Origin: Porphyromonadaceae bacterium UBA4702
Lineage (GTDB): Bacteria > Bacteroidota > Bacteroidia > Bacteroidales > Muribaculaceae
NCBI GenBank assembly: GCA_002404675.1
Contig: DHKE01000056.1
Span: forward strand, 2,580 to 37,042
Direction of reading: 5' to 3'
Length of the DNA: 34,463 nt
Shown here: piece by piece, positions 8,240 through 14,780 of the stretch
Layout: each line of letters opens with the position of its first letter
How positions within the stretch are numbered: position 1 is the first letter of the stretch
Made by a program: the position numbers and the translations under genes
The notes under the pieces: model-generated
Seen by the model: the letters and a program-made list of their open reading frames with translations, nothing else
Databases searched by the model: none
Told to the model about the DNA's origin: nothing

Positions 8240-9238
8240 TCAGCGTGATATTGATTTGACGAACGGTTCTACCTGTTTCTCTCGCGGCGACTTGCGCCAG
8301 TCGCGTATCAGGCATTGTATGCCGTTGTGAGCGTGTATGTCGCCTGTGCGGCACCCCTCGCATGGGCGTGTTATCACCTCGTCGCCGAACAGCCCGCTTT
8401 CCACGCGGGGCTGGCCGCACGTGCCTGGTATTACGCCGCGCAGCCCGTCCATCTGCCACACGTTCCACGAGATGATGTATGCAATGTTTTTGAGCGACTT
8501 GTCGAGCGGGTCGCGCCCGAACTGGCGGCGGTAGTATTCCATGAAAGTGTACAGCAGCGTCTCGCGGGCTATGAGGAGGCTGTCGCCCTGCCACTCGTAT
8601 GCGTAGGTGCTTTTGTAGGCGGCCTGTGCAGCGTCGAGCCATTCGCCGGAGGTGCGGCAGTTTTCGGAGACTACGCGCAGCTTGCGGTCGATGATGCCGA
8701 TGCGCCGCTCGAGCGGTATGTACTCGCCGGTGACGGTGTCGTACCGCGAGGCGAGGTAGGGAGCTTCGCCGCAGGTGATCTCGAGGCGAGTGTCGCGCAC
8801 ATAGTCCAGCCACGTCTTCCCCTCGGGAAAAGTGACGGCGGCGGTGTTGACAGCCCATGTATGGTCTGGCAGCTCGGTGTTGAAAACGCCCTCGCGCCCG
8901 AACCACGCTGCGTCTATCAGGTTGTTCTGCGCATTGCATATCCACGACGGGGTGAACACCTCCGCCTTGTCGCGAGAGCGGGCGGTCTGCGTGTCGCGGT
9001 CCTTGCAGACACGCGGCTGCACCACGTCGCCGTACTTGCCGGTGATGTTTTCGGGCAGTATCTCGTCGCCGTACTGGAAGCCCTCGCCTAACGGCGCATA
9101 ATCGGCTGTCGCCCAGAAGATGTTGCAGTCACGGCCTTTCACCCTGCTCATGGTGTGGTCCTTGAGCAGGGCGGCGAGCAATTCCGACGAGCGGGCGAGG
9201 ATTTTGTCCTCACGTATGTCGATAGTCTGTTCCGCCAT
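8240..9238 (-). CDS. Small methyltransferase-like partner (restriction subunit M type)
   Basis: A 332-aa protein, first gene of the two-gene operon. It carries KAEVFTPSWICNAQNNLID (like the FTP region before motif I of N6-adenine methyltransferases), LEITCGEAPYLASRYD (motif-I-like, CGEAPYL instead of DPxxGSG) and STYAYEWQGDSLLIARETLL (motif-II-like acidic region). No NPPY motif IV was found; WNVWQMDGL stands roughly where it would be. C-terminal cysteines (CEGCRTGD, then CLIRDWR) may bind metal. I recall similar proteins annotated as restriction endonuclease subunit M in Bacteroidetes. The start at MAEQTID is preferred over an in-frame ATG eight codons upstream because that one overlaps the -7 promoter leader. 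It may be a cofactor-binding or specificity partner of the large fusion. Confidence 0.8.
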   Translation of the reverse strand: MAEQTIDIREDKILARSSELLAALLKDHTMSRVKGRDCNIFWATADYAPLGEGFQYGDEILPENITGKYGDVVQPRVCKDRDTQTARSRDKAEVFTPSWICNAQNNLIDAAWFGREGVFNTELPDHTWAVNTAAVTFPEGKTWLDYVRDTRLEITCGEAPYLASRYDTVTGEYIPLERRIGIIDRKLRVVSENCRTSGEWLDAAQAAYKSTYAYEWQGDSLLIARETLLYTFMEYYRRQFGRDPLDKSLKNIAYIISWNVWQMDGLRGVIPGTCGQPRVESGLFGDEVITRPCEGCRTGDIHAHNGIQCLIRDWRKSPREKQVEPFVKSISR

Positions 9239-9259
9239 ATCTGTTTTATGATATAGTTG

Positions 9260-9267
9260 CAAAGATA
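9260..9267 (-). promoter_or_regulatory. Candidate -7 box for the restriction-modification operon
   Basis: Minus-strand TATCTTTG, 22 nt upstream of the ATG of the small subunit. No TTG lies at the expected -33 distance, so it would be a weaker promoter. It is divergent from the promoter at 9320-9350. Confidence 0.5.
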
Positions 9268-9319
9268 GCGATAAAATTCGAGATTGCGGAGGATTTGTGG
9301 GCGCAATGTTGCGGTGGGG

Positions 9320-9350
9320 TTGCGCGTGTGGGTGATTATTGCTAATTTTG
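9320..9350 (+). promoter_or_regulatory. Promoter of the five-gene paralogue array
   Basis: TTG (9320-9322), 20 nt, TAATTTTG (9343-9350). It is followed by a leader of about 70 nt whose last 37 nt recur before two other members of the array. GCAATGTTGCGG at 9303-9314 just upstream also recurs at 11695 and 11740. Confidence 0.7.
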
Positions 9351-9387
9351 CGGTGTCGCTGCGAACCAGATGGATTTGTGCAAGCGG

Positions 9388-9424
9388 CGGCGCAGTATTA
9401 ACCAAACAAAAACACATATCCGAC
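9388..9424 (+). repeat. Shared leader, copy 1
   Basis: The 37 nt ending at the start codon of the first array gene contain AACCAAACAAAA and CACATATCCGAC. They align with 11823-11859 and 12739-12775, apart from short shifts. The sequence is A-rich and may serve as a ribosome-loading leader in place of a Shine-Dalgarno sequence. Confidence 0.65.
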
Positions 9425-10306
9425 ATGGAAGAGAATCCGTACAACATGGTGGAAGACGCGCCCGCAGACGCGAAGAAGAGAAGCAGCAACATATTGCCGC
9501 TGGTGATAGCTGTGCTTGTGTGCGCAGCTATGGCGGGGGCAATAATGCTGATGAGAGGCGGTTGCAGCAACAGCGCAACCACCAAGCTGAAAATGGAGGC
9601 CCTCAGGGCAAACGAAGGGTGTCCGGTTGATTATGGCAACGGCATGACGCTGCAGAGCGTCGTGTATGACGAAGCCAGCAATGTGGTAACTATGACAGTT
9701 GCCGTAGATAACGAGAGCTTTGACATGGATTATCTGAGGACCAATGCAGATGTTGCAAAAAAGAACGTGTATTTGTCATTTTCGCAAGGTGACTGCAAGC
9801 CGATGGTGAATGATATAGCCAATGGCGGCGCGGGATTCAAGGTGGTGCTCAAAGATAAGAAGGGCGGCAAAACTGTTGATGTGCTGCTTTCGCCTGATGA
9901 AGTGAAGCAAATGTCAAAGAGCAACCTGTCTCAGGCAGAGATTGGCAAGATGAAATTTGATAACTGGCTGTTGGTGCAAAACCGGGCTTGTCCGCAGGAC
10001 CTTGGAGATGGGACGGCCATTGCCAAGGTCGTGGCTGAAGAAGGCTTTGTAGTCCTTTATATTCAAGGCGAGGATAATGAGACCATCGATTATATTCGGG
10101 ATGATTCTGATTATTATAATTTTATGAAGAGCAACATGATGTCTGGACTGGCAGAAGACGTAGCGACCCAATCGCAATTCGCGCTGCTGGCAAGCAACGG
10201 CTACGGATTGGTGTTCCGCTTCTATCATGACGACCCGAAGAAGAGCGCTGACATCACATACTCTGTTGACGAGTTGCAGAAAGCGATGCAGAAAACGACA
10301 CATTGA
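9425..10306 (+). CDS. Array member 1: membrane-anchored two-domain CPxDxGxG protein, function unknown
   Basis: A 293-aa protein. A charged N-terminus (MEENPYNMVED) leads to a hydrophobic segment (about 24-44, LPLVIAVLVCAAMAGAI) and GGC, so it is a membrane anchor or an atypical lipoprotein. The outer part has two copies of one domain: CPVDYGNG with VVYDEASNVVTMTVAVD (about 62-155), and CPQDLGDG (about 195) ending RFYHDDPKKSADI and VDELQ. Each copy has the order CPxDxGxG, a beta strand, an LR/IR-N/D helix, then GxGxxxxF. The SPDEVKQM motif between the domains is shared with paralogues. The start is set by the ATG next to the conserved leader; upstream in-frame codons run through the promoter. 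I do not recognise a named family or a function. Confidence 0.85.
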   Translation: MEENPYNMVEDAPADAKKRSSNILPLVIAVLVCAAMAGAIMLMRGGCSNSATTKLKMEALRANEGCPVDYGNGMTLQSVVYDEASNVVTMTVAVDNESFDMDYLRTNADVAKKNVYLSFSQGDCKPMVNDIANGGAGFKVVLKDKKGGKTVDVLLSPDEVKQMSKSNLSQAEIGKMKFDNWLLVQNRACPQDLGDGTAIAKVVAEEGFVVLYIQGEDNETIDYIRDDSDYYNFMKSNMMSGLAEDVATQSQFALLASNGYGLVFRFYHDDPKKSADITYSVDELQKAMQKTTH

Positions 10307-10317
10307 CGAGAACTGGC

Positions 10318-10839
10318 ATGAGAACTACAGCTGTGTGCATAGCCGTGGCTGGCGCAATATTGCTCGCCATGGCAGTGGCTTGTCCTTGGCTTGTCAAAGC
10401 GGACGCTGCGGCTCCGGACAGCCCGTTGAATGGGCTGACGCAGGATGAGCCGGACGGGCGTGCCGCAAGTCTAGACAGCTGGGTGGCTTGGCAAAATGAG
10501 GGCGTGCCTAAATACTGGTGGAAAGAGGAGTTTATAGTCACGTGGGCGCATCGGAGGAACGCCGATGTGTTGGTGGAAATTTTGGTGCAAGACCGTGACA
10601 ACCTGAAGAAACTTCGTGCTGACACCGGTGTCTTGAAGCAGGAGTTGCTGACCAGGCTGGCAGATGATTGTTACTTCGGCAGCCGAGGCGCGACTGTGTC
10701 GCTGCTTGCGGCTCAGAATGTTGATGTAGTGTACGAGTTTTACCGCCTCAACTATGATGATTCGATGGACAGCGTGGTCATCAGGCTGACACGCAGCGAT
10801 TACAATGCAGTGCTGAACGGAATCGGAATTGAGCAATAG
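10318..10839 (+). CDS. Array member 2: short single-domain paralogue, function unknown
   Basis: A 173-aa exported or membrane-anchored protein, starting 11 nt after member 1. The hydrophobic N-terminus (MRTTAVCIAVAGAILLAMAVA) is a signal or anchor. It seems to hold only the second domain of the family: SWVAWQNEG corresponds to the SW/LLVQNRACP region, LKKLRADTGVLKQELLTRLA to the helical part, and VVYEFYRLNYDDS to the terminal RFYxDDPKK motif, which is degraded. The CPxDxGxG motif is missing, replaced by VPKYWWKEEF. It is therefore a diverged half-length member. A TTG five codons upstream is a possible alternative start, but the ATG directly precedes the signal sequence. Confidence 0.75.
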   Translation: MRTTAVCIAVAGAILLAMAVACPWLVKADAAAPDSPLNGLTQDEPDGRAASLDSWVAWQNEGVPKYWWKEEFIVTWAHRRNADVLVEILVQDRDNLKKLRADTGVLKQELLTRLADDCYFGSRGATVSLLAAQNVDVVYEFYRLNYDDSMDSVVIRLTRSDYNAVLNGIGIEQ

Positions 10840-10847
10840 GAGCATAT

Positions 10848-11672
10848 ATGGAAAAGTATAGGAGAAGAGCATGGCGGGCTGTGGCGTATGCAGTCCTGCT
10901 TGCCGTGATGACGGCGTGTGCCGGCTGCAGTGCCGAGGCCAACGCCAATACCAATACGCAAAAACTGGCGGCTCATGTCGCCAAGATGAATGATGAGTGT
11001 CCGTCATGGGCAACAGAGGGATTTCTCCTCTCTGTGAAGTATGACGAAGCGAAGAACGAGGTGACGTTGGCCTGCGCCCTCGACGACGGGTATATAAGCG
11101 CAGTCTACCTGCGCCAGCGTAAGGAGAATATGGCAAAGCTGTTGCAGGACTTTTTTGTTCCGTTGATTTCATCTGAGGACTATCCAGATGATAAAAGGCA
11201 GCTGTTCCAGTACGTTGTCGATGCCGGGGCGAGCGTCAAGGCGGTCTATAAGGAGTTGTGGGATCGCGAACCCGCCCAATACACGTTTTCTGCCGCCGAA
11301 GTGGCTGCAATGGCAGGGCATAAAGTGCCTCGTGAGGAGATTAACCGTATGTGCCTGGAAAGCTATATATATACCTATAACAGCAGCGGTCTCAGCTATC
11401 ATCACGGCTCGGAAATGTGTATGCGTGCTGAATTGGAAGACGGATACTTGGTGATATACATGTACACGCATTACGACCTTAAGACCTACAAGGAGCTGGA
11501 GGGGGAATGGAAACAGGAAATCCTCAACAACCCTGTCTCCATGAAAAGGGTTTGCGTGTGGAACTATACCGGAATCAAGTACCGTTTTTATACCGATGAC
11601 CCGAAAAAGGCGCACTATGACATAGCGGTAGATTCAGATGAATTGGAAGACTCCATGTTCGGCATGATTTAG
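10848..11672 (+). CDS. Array member 3: lipoprotein paralogue, function unknown
   Basis: A 274-aa predicted lipoprotein with lipobox-like MTACAGC after a basic, hydrophobic N-terminus. Two diverged copies of the array domain are present: ECPSWATEG with VKYDEAKNEVTLACALDD, then the FSAAEVAAM linker motif, then a second copy lacking CPxDxGxG and ending YRFYTDDPKKAHYDI and DSDELE. It is the most diverged of the long members. An AGGAG sequence overlaps the stop of member 2 and lies about 5 nt from this ATG. It is one of few Shine-Dalgarno-like sites in the window and points to translational coupling. Function unknown; the family assignment rests on the shared motifs. Confidence 0.82.
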   Translation: MEKYRRRAWRAVAYAVLLAVMTACAGCSAEANANTNTQKLAAHVAKMNDECPSWATEGFLLSVKYDEAKNEVTLACALDDGYISAVYLRQRKENMAKLLQDFFVPLISSEDYPDDKRQLFQYVVDAGASVKAVYKELWDREPAQYTFSAAEVAAMAGHKVPREEINRMCLESYIYTYNSSGLSYHHGSEMCMRAELEDGYLVIYMYTHYDLKTYKELEGEWKQEILNNPVSMKRVCVWNYTGIKYRFYTDDPKKAHYDIAVDSDELEDSMFGMI

Positions 11673-11692
11673 CGGTGTCCCTGCTTTGCCTG
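11673..11692. repeat. Possible degraded REP-like half element, copy F
   Basis: CGGTGTCCCTGCTTTGCCTG directly after the stop of array member 3 resembles GCCGTGTTCCTGCTTGGCTG at 31109-31128. The left arm of the palindrome is not recognisable, so this copy is uncertain. Confidence 0.3.
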
Positions 11693-11779
11693 TTGCAATG
11701 TTGCGGCGCGAATGTGCGGAAGTTGGCTTCCGGTGCAGTGCAATGTTGCGGAGCTGCTGCCGCTGTTGCGGTTTGTGTG

Positions 11780-11787
11780 TAATTTCG
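11780..11787 (+). promoter_or_regulatory. Possible -7 box before array member 4
   Basis: TAATTTCG, one base from TAnnTTTG, in a segment that resembles the promoter region of member 1 (GCAATGTTGCGG upstream, the same leader downstream). The -33 box is weak. Confidence 0.4.
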
Positions 11788-11822
11788 CAGCGTCACCGTC
11801 AGACAACCGGTTTGCCGGGCGG

Positions 11823-11859
11823 CGGCAGACAGTAATAACCAAACAAAATACATATCGAC
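11823..11859 (+). repeat. Shared leader, copy 2
   Basis: 37 nt ending at the start codon of array member 4. By eye, 34 of 37 positions match 12739-12775. It contains CAGTAATAACCAAACAAAAT and CATATCGAC. Confidence 0.8.
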
Positions 11860-12708
11860 ATGAAAGGAGAAATTTCGAGAAACGAGACAAAAGCCGCAAC
11901 TCTTGCGGTCAGCCATGTGATACCGCTGCTGGTGAGCATGATCGTGTACGCTGTCATTGCTGTTTCGGCAGTGATGATGTGCAGCTGCGGAGGCAAATCA
12001 AACAGCAATAGCACTCTGAAAGAGGCTATAGCCATGGCGAACAGCATGTGTCCGGTAGATTACGGCAACGGATCCAAGCTGGAGAGCATCAAGTATGACG
12101 AGAGCCGCAATGAGGCAACAATGACCTTGTCGGTGGATGGCGGGAGCCTCGACGTCGCGACCCTGAAGAGCAATGAGACAATCGTGAAACAGATGTTGTG
12201 TGCGTCTTTTTCGCAGGGCAGCGGCAATCAGTGGATGGTAGAGCTGGCAAATGCCGGAGCGTCATTCAAGGCGGTATTCAAGGGAGTGCCGAGCGGCAAG
12301 AGCGCAGTGTTTACGTTCACTGCTGAAGAAGTAAAGGAGATGGCTAAGGGCAAAGTGCCACAGACTGGCATGAACCAGGATTTGGACGCTTGGGTGGCAA
12401 CGCAGAACAAGGCCTGCCCGCTGGATATGGGTGACGGCATGTCTGTAACGCAGTTTGCTCGTGAAGGCGACAACGTGGTCATGTACGTGCATACGCCATT
12501 TAAAGAGGAACTTGATTACCTGCGGGACAACGCCGGTGACTTAGATACTACAAAAGGTTTGATGTTGACGAGACTCGCAGGTGCTGGTGCTGCCGAATTA
12601 ATGGTAAGCAACGGTGCCGGTTTCGTATGCCGCCTCTTTGCCGATGACCCGACAGACGGCGTGGACATTAAAATCACCGTTGACGAACTGCGGAGCTCGA
12701 TAAATTGA
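11860..12708 (+). CDS. Array member 4: two-domain CPxDxGxG lipoprotein, function unknown
   Basis: A 282-aa protein, the closest relative of member 1. MKGEISRNETKA leads to a hydrophobic segment ending VMMCSCGG, with cysteines at the expected lipid-attachment site. Domain 1 has CPVDYGNG and IKYDESRNEATMTLSVD, an FSQG stretch shared exactly with member 1, and ANAGASFKAVF. The linker has FTAEEVKEM. Domain 2 has CPLDMGDG, a DYLRDNAGD helix and terminal CRLFADDPTDGVDI and VDELR. Two cleanly repeated domains and the match to member 1 argue for recent duplication, both within the protein and along the array. Probably anchored in the envelope; the ligand or partner is unknown. Confidence 0.85.
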   Translation: MKGEISRNETKAATLAVSHVIPLLVSMIVYAVIAVSAVMMCSCGGKSNSNSTLKEAIAMANSMCPVDYGNGSKLESIKYDESRNEATMTLSVDGGSLDVATLKSNETIVKQMLCASFSQGSGNQWMVELANAGASFKAVFKGVPSGKSAVFTFTAEEVKEMAKGKVPQTGMNQDLDAWVATQNKACPLDMGDGMSVTQFAREGDNVVMYVHTPFKEELDYLRDNAGDLDTTKGLMLTRLAGAGAAELMVSNGAGFVCRLFADDPTDGVDIKITVDELRSSIN

Positions 12709-12726
12709 CAATGCTGAAAATGAGAA

Positions 12727-12745
12727 CCTGCCGCGAGGCGGCAGG
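12727..12745. other. Perfect hairpin between array members 4 and 5
   Basis: CCTGCCGC, loop GAG, GCGGCAGG: an 8-bp GC stem whose 3' arm runs into the shared leader of member 5. No T-run follows. It could be an attenuating or RNA-processing hairpin that sets the level of member 5. Confidence 0.55.
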
Positions 12746-12775
12746 CAGTAATAACCAAGCATAATACATATCGAC
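12739..12775 (+). repeat. Shared leader, copy 3
   Basis: 37 nt ending at the start codon of array member 5, nearly identical to 11823-11859. The similarity continues into the first codons of both genes (MKGEISRNE and MKGISRDE). Confidence 0.8.
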
Positions 12776-13645
12776 ATGAAAGGAATTTCAAGAGACGAGA
12801 TGAAAGCCATGCCGGGTGCGGGCAGTGGGCTGAAGCCGCTGATGACGGCTGTGATGTGCATCGTCGTGGCTGCGATGTCGCTGATGTGCAGCAGCTGTGG
12901 TGGCGGAAACAGGCATGTTCAGCTGGAGCTGTTGCATTTGGATTTTGACCCCCCAATGATTGATTTTGCGACTGTAAGTCTGGGCTGCGACTACGCTAAG
13001 GGTGAGGGCACGATGACGGTGCATTTCGATGATCCCCGAGTCGTGAAATCAATGAGTGCTAATGACAAGAAAACGGCGAAAAAGCTTGTCGGGCTATTGC
13101 TCATGCATTACGACCTACGTGCGTTGGCGAAGGATTTTGTCGAGGCTAATTACAGTCTGCGTGTCAATTTCCCTGAAAGCAATAACGAAAAGGAGTTCCT
13201 GTTTACCCCGGAGGAAATCAAGGAGGTGTCGAAGTACGGCCTGTCCGAGGAAGAATTGGATCGGGAATATCTCAAGGCGGCTGTGGAGTTTGAAAACCAG
13301 CTTTGCCCCCGGGACTTGGGCAACGGCGTTACTGCCACCAAGGTGGTGAACGATAAGAAGAATGTGGTGTACTATTTCCAGGTGAAAAACAAGGCTGCGA
13401 TGGACAGTCTGCGGGCCAATGCCGACTCCATAAATGCACAGACCTCTATGAGAGTGGACCAAATGCCGCTGCCAAAGAGCGATTCCCAGAAGGAAAATGA
13501 TTATGTGTCAGGTCGAATCCGGCCAAACTCGATTTCACGTGCCCAAAAGGGTCTTATACTCCGCTTCTATTCCGGCAGTCCGAAGAAGTGCGTGGACATA
13601 AAGTATACAAAGGATGAGTGCTACTGCCGCCTGGGTTGGTATTGA
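12776..13645 (+). CDS. Array member 5: lipoprotein paralogue, function unknown
   Basis: A 289-aa predicted lipoprotein (hydrophobic segment ending SLMCSSCGG). The N-terminal domain has lost CPxDxGxG but keeps the following strands (GTMTVHFDD) and the linker motif FTPEEIKEV. The second domain is well preserved: CPRDLGNG, YYFQVKNKAAMDSLRANADS and terminal LRFYSGSPKKCVDIKY. A charged insertion (about 225-245, SDSQKENDY) lies in domain 2. N-terminus and leader are nearly the same as member 4, while the rest has diverged. This fits duplication of the expression and anchor part with faster change in the exposed part. Function unknown. Confidence 0.82.
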   Translation: MKGISRDEMKAMPGAGSGLKPLMTAVMCIVVAAMSLMCSSCGGGNRHVQLELLHLDFDPPMIDFATVSLGCDYAKGEGTMTVHFDDPRVVKSMSANDKKTAKKLVGLLLMHYDLRALAKDFVEANYSLRVNFPESNNEKEFLFTPEEIKEVSKYGLSEEELDREYLKAAVEFENQLCPRDLGNGVTATKVVNDKKNVVYYFQVKNKAAMDSLRANADSINAQTSMRVDQMPLPKSDSQKENDYVSGRIRPNSISRAQKGLILRFYSGSPKKCVDIKYTKDECYCRLGWY

Positions 13646-13693
13646 ACCGCAGTTGAATCGGAGATGATGAGCGGCGGCGAGAGTGCGGCAGGG

Positions 13694-13724
13694 TTTGCCG
13701 TTACGGGGATTTTTACTACCTTTG
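13694..13724 (+). promoter_or_regulatory. Promoter of the META-domain lipoprotein gene
   Basis: TTTG (13694-13697), 19 nt, TACCTTTG (13717-13724): an exact match to the Bacteroidetes consensus, so the gene is probably transcribed apart from the array upstream. Confidence 0.8.
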
Positions 13725-13746
13725 CAGCATACCAAGTGTGAATCGT

Positions 13747-14697
13747 ATGACCAACAAGTATCTCAAATATATGTTGCTGACGCTCCCGCTGGGCGTTATG
13801 GTGTCGCTGTCGTCCTGTTCGACCATTCAGGAAATTCTGGGCGGTGATGGGACGGAGAATGCCGGAGAGGCCGGAAAGAGCGGCAAGCAGGGCAAGGGCA
13901 AGAAACATTCGCGCCGCGACGTGCTGCCGCAGGACCGCCAGCAGTTCATCATCGACAAGGCTGCCAAGACGTACACGCCTGACGAGCTCGGGCGCGGCAT
14001 CATCAAGGGCGACTGGGCGATAGAGCAGGTGGGCAATACCTCGACGGAGAATTGCGAGGAGATGCCTTACCTGAAGTTTGACATCACGCTGCACCGCGTG
14101 TACGGCAACAACGGGTGCAACTACATCAGTGGCGACTATGAGTATGCGCCGGCTGACAGCACTATCCGTTTCACGAATTTCCTGAGCACGATGCGCGAGT
14201 GCCCGGAGGTTGGCATCACTGACGCGGAGATAAACGCGGCCCTCGACGCTGTGCGCCGTTATTCGTGGGAGTTGCGCGACGATTCGCGCTACTACCTGTA
14301 TCTCGAGAACGAGCATCGTCAGGTGCTGCTGACGCTGATGCACCAGAATTTCGATTTCCTCAACGGCACGTGGCTGGTCAAGGCCATTGACGACCAGGCG
14401 GTGAACATCCCTGACCTGCGTTTCGTGATTGACGTGGCGGAGAACAAGATACACGGCAACACGGGCTGCAACACGCTCAACGGCAAGCTGGTGTCGGAGA
14501 TGGACGCGCCTAACTCGATTTCGTTCCAGGCATTGACAATCACCGACCGCGTATGCCCGGACATGGAGTTTGAGAATGACCTGATAGTGGCTCTCGAGGA
14601 TGCCGCTACGGCGAAGCCTATCAGCGCGGACAAGGTGCTTCTCATCAACAACCACGGCACAGTGGTGCTTGAACTGGAGCGTGTGAAAGACCAGTGA
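13747..14697 (+). CDS. Lipoprotein with two META (HslJ-like) domains
   Basis: A 316-aa outer-membrane or periplasmic lipoprotein (SPII site LSSC after MTNKYLKYMLLTLPL). A basic Gly/Lys spacer (GKSGKQGKGKKHSRR) follows the anchor. Two META domains come next, each with the family pattern of a WxxxxI/V start, G-N-x-G-C-N and T-x-R-x-C-P: GNNGCNY with TMRECP near 120-160, and GNTGCNT with TDRVCP near 240-275. META domains occur in heat-shock-linked HslJ and other envelope lipoproteins; the ligand is not known. The ATG is preferred over a GTG three codons upstream because the signal peptide starts there. A bidirectional terminator follows 24 nt after the stop. Confidence 0.88.
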   Translation: MTNKYLKYMLLTLPLGVMVSLSSCSTIQEILGGDGTENAGEAGKSGKQGKGKKHSRRDVLPQDRQQFIIDKAAKTYTPDELGRGIIKGDWAIEQVGNTSTENCEEMPYLKFDITLHRVYGNNGCNYISGDYEYAPADSTIRFTNFLSTMRECPEVGITDAEINAALDAVRRYSWELRDDSRYYLYLENEHRQVLLTLMHQNFDFLNGTWLVKAIDDQAVNIPDLRFVIDVAENKIHGNTGCNTLNGKLVSEMDAPNSISFQALTITDRVCPDMEFENDLIVALEDAATAKPISADKVLLINNHGTVVLELERVKDQ

Positions 14698-14721
14698 CAG
14701 CCCCCTGAAATACAGATAATG

Positions 14722-14756
14722 AAAACAGCCGTCCCGAAGCGCGGGGCGGCTGTTTT
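14722..14756. terminator. Bidirectional rho-independent terminator
   Basis: AAAACAGCCGTCCCG and CGGGGCGGCTGTTTT form a 15-bp stem (one G-T pair) around a 5-nt loop. The A-run on one side and T-run on the other let it serve both converging genes, the META lipoprotein and the CoA-transferase. Confidence 0.9.
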
Positions 14757-14780
14757 GTGTATGCGGTTGCCGATGTCGTG

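Noticed and set aside
9425..13645. CRISPR-like or phase-variable arrangement in the paralogue array
   Set aside because: Repeats are direct leader copies far apart. No short regular spacers, inverted promoter flanks or recombinase gene are present.
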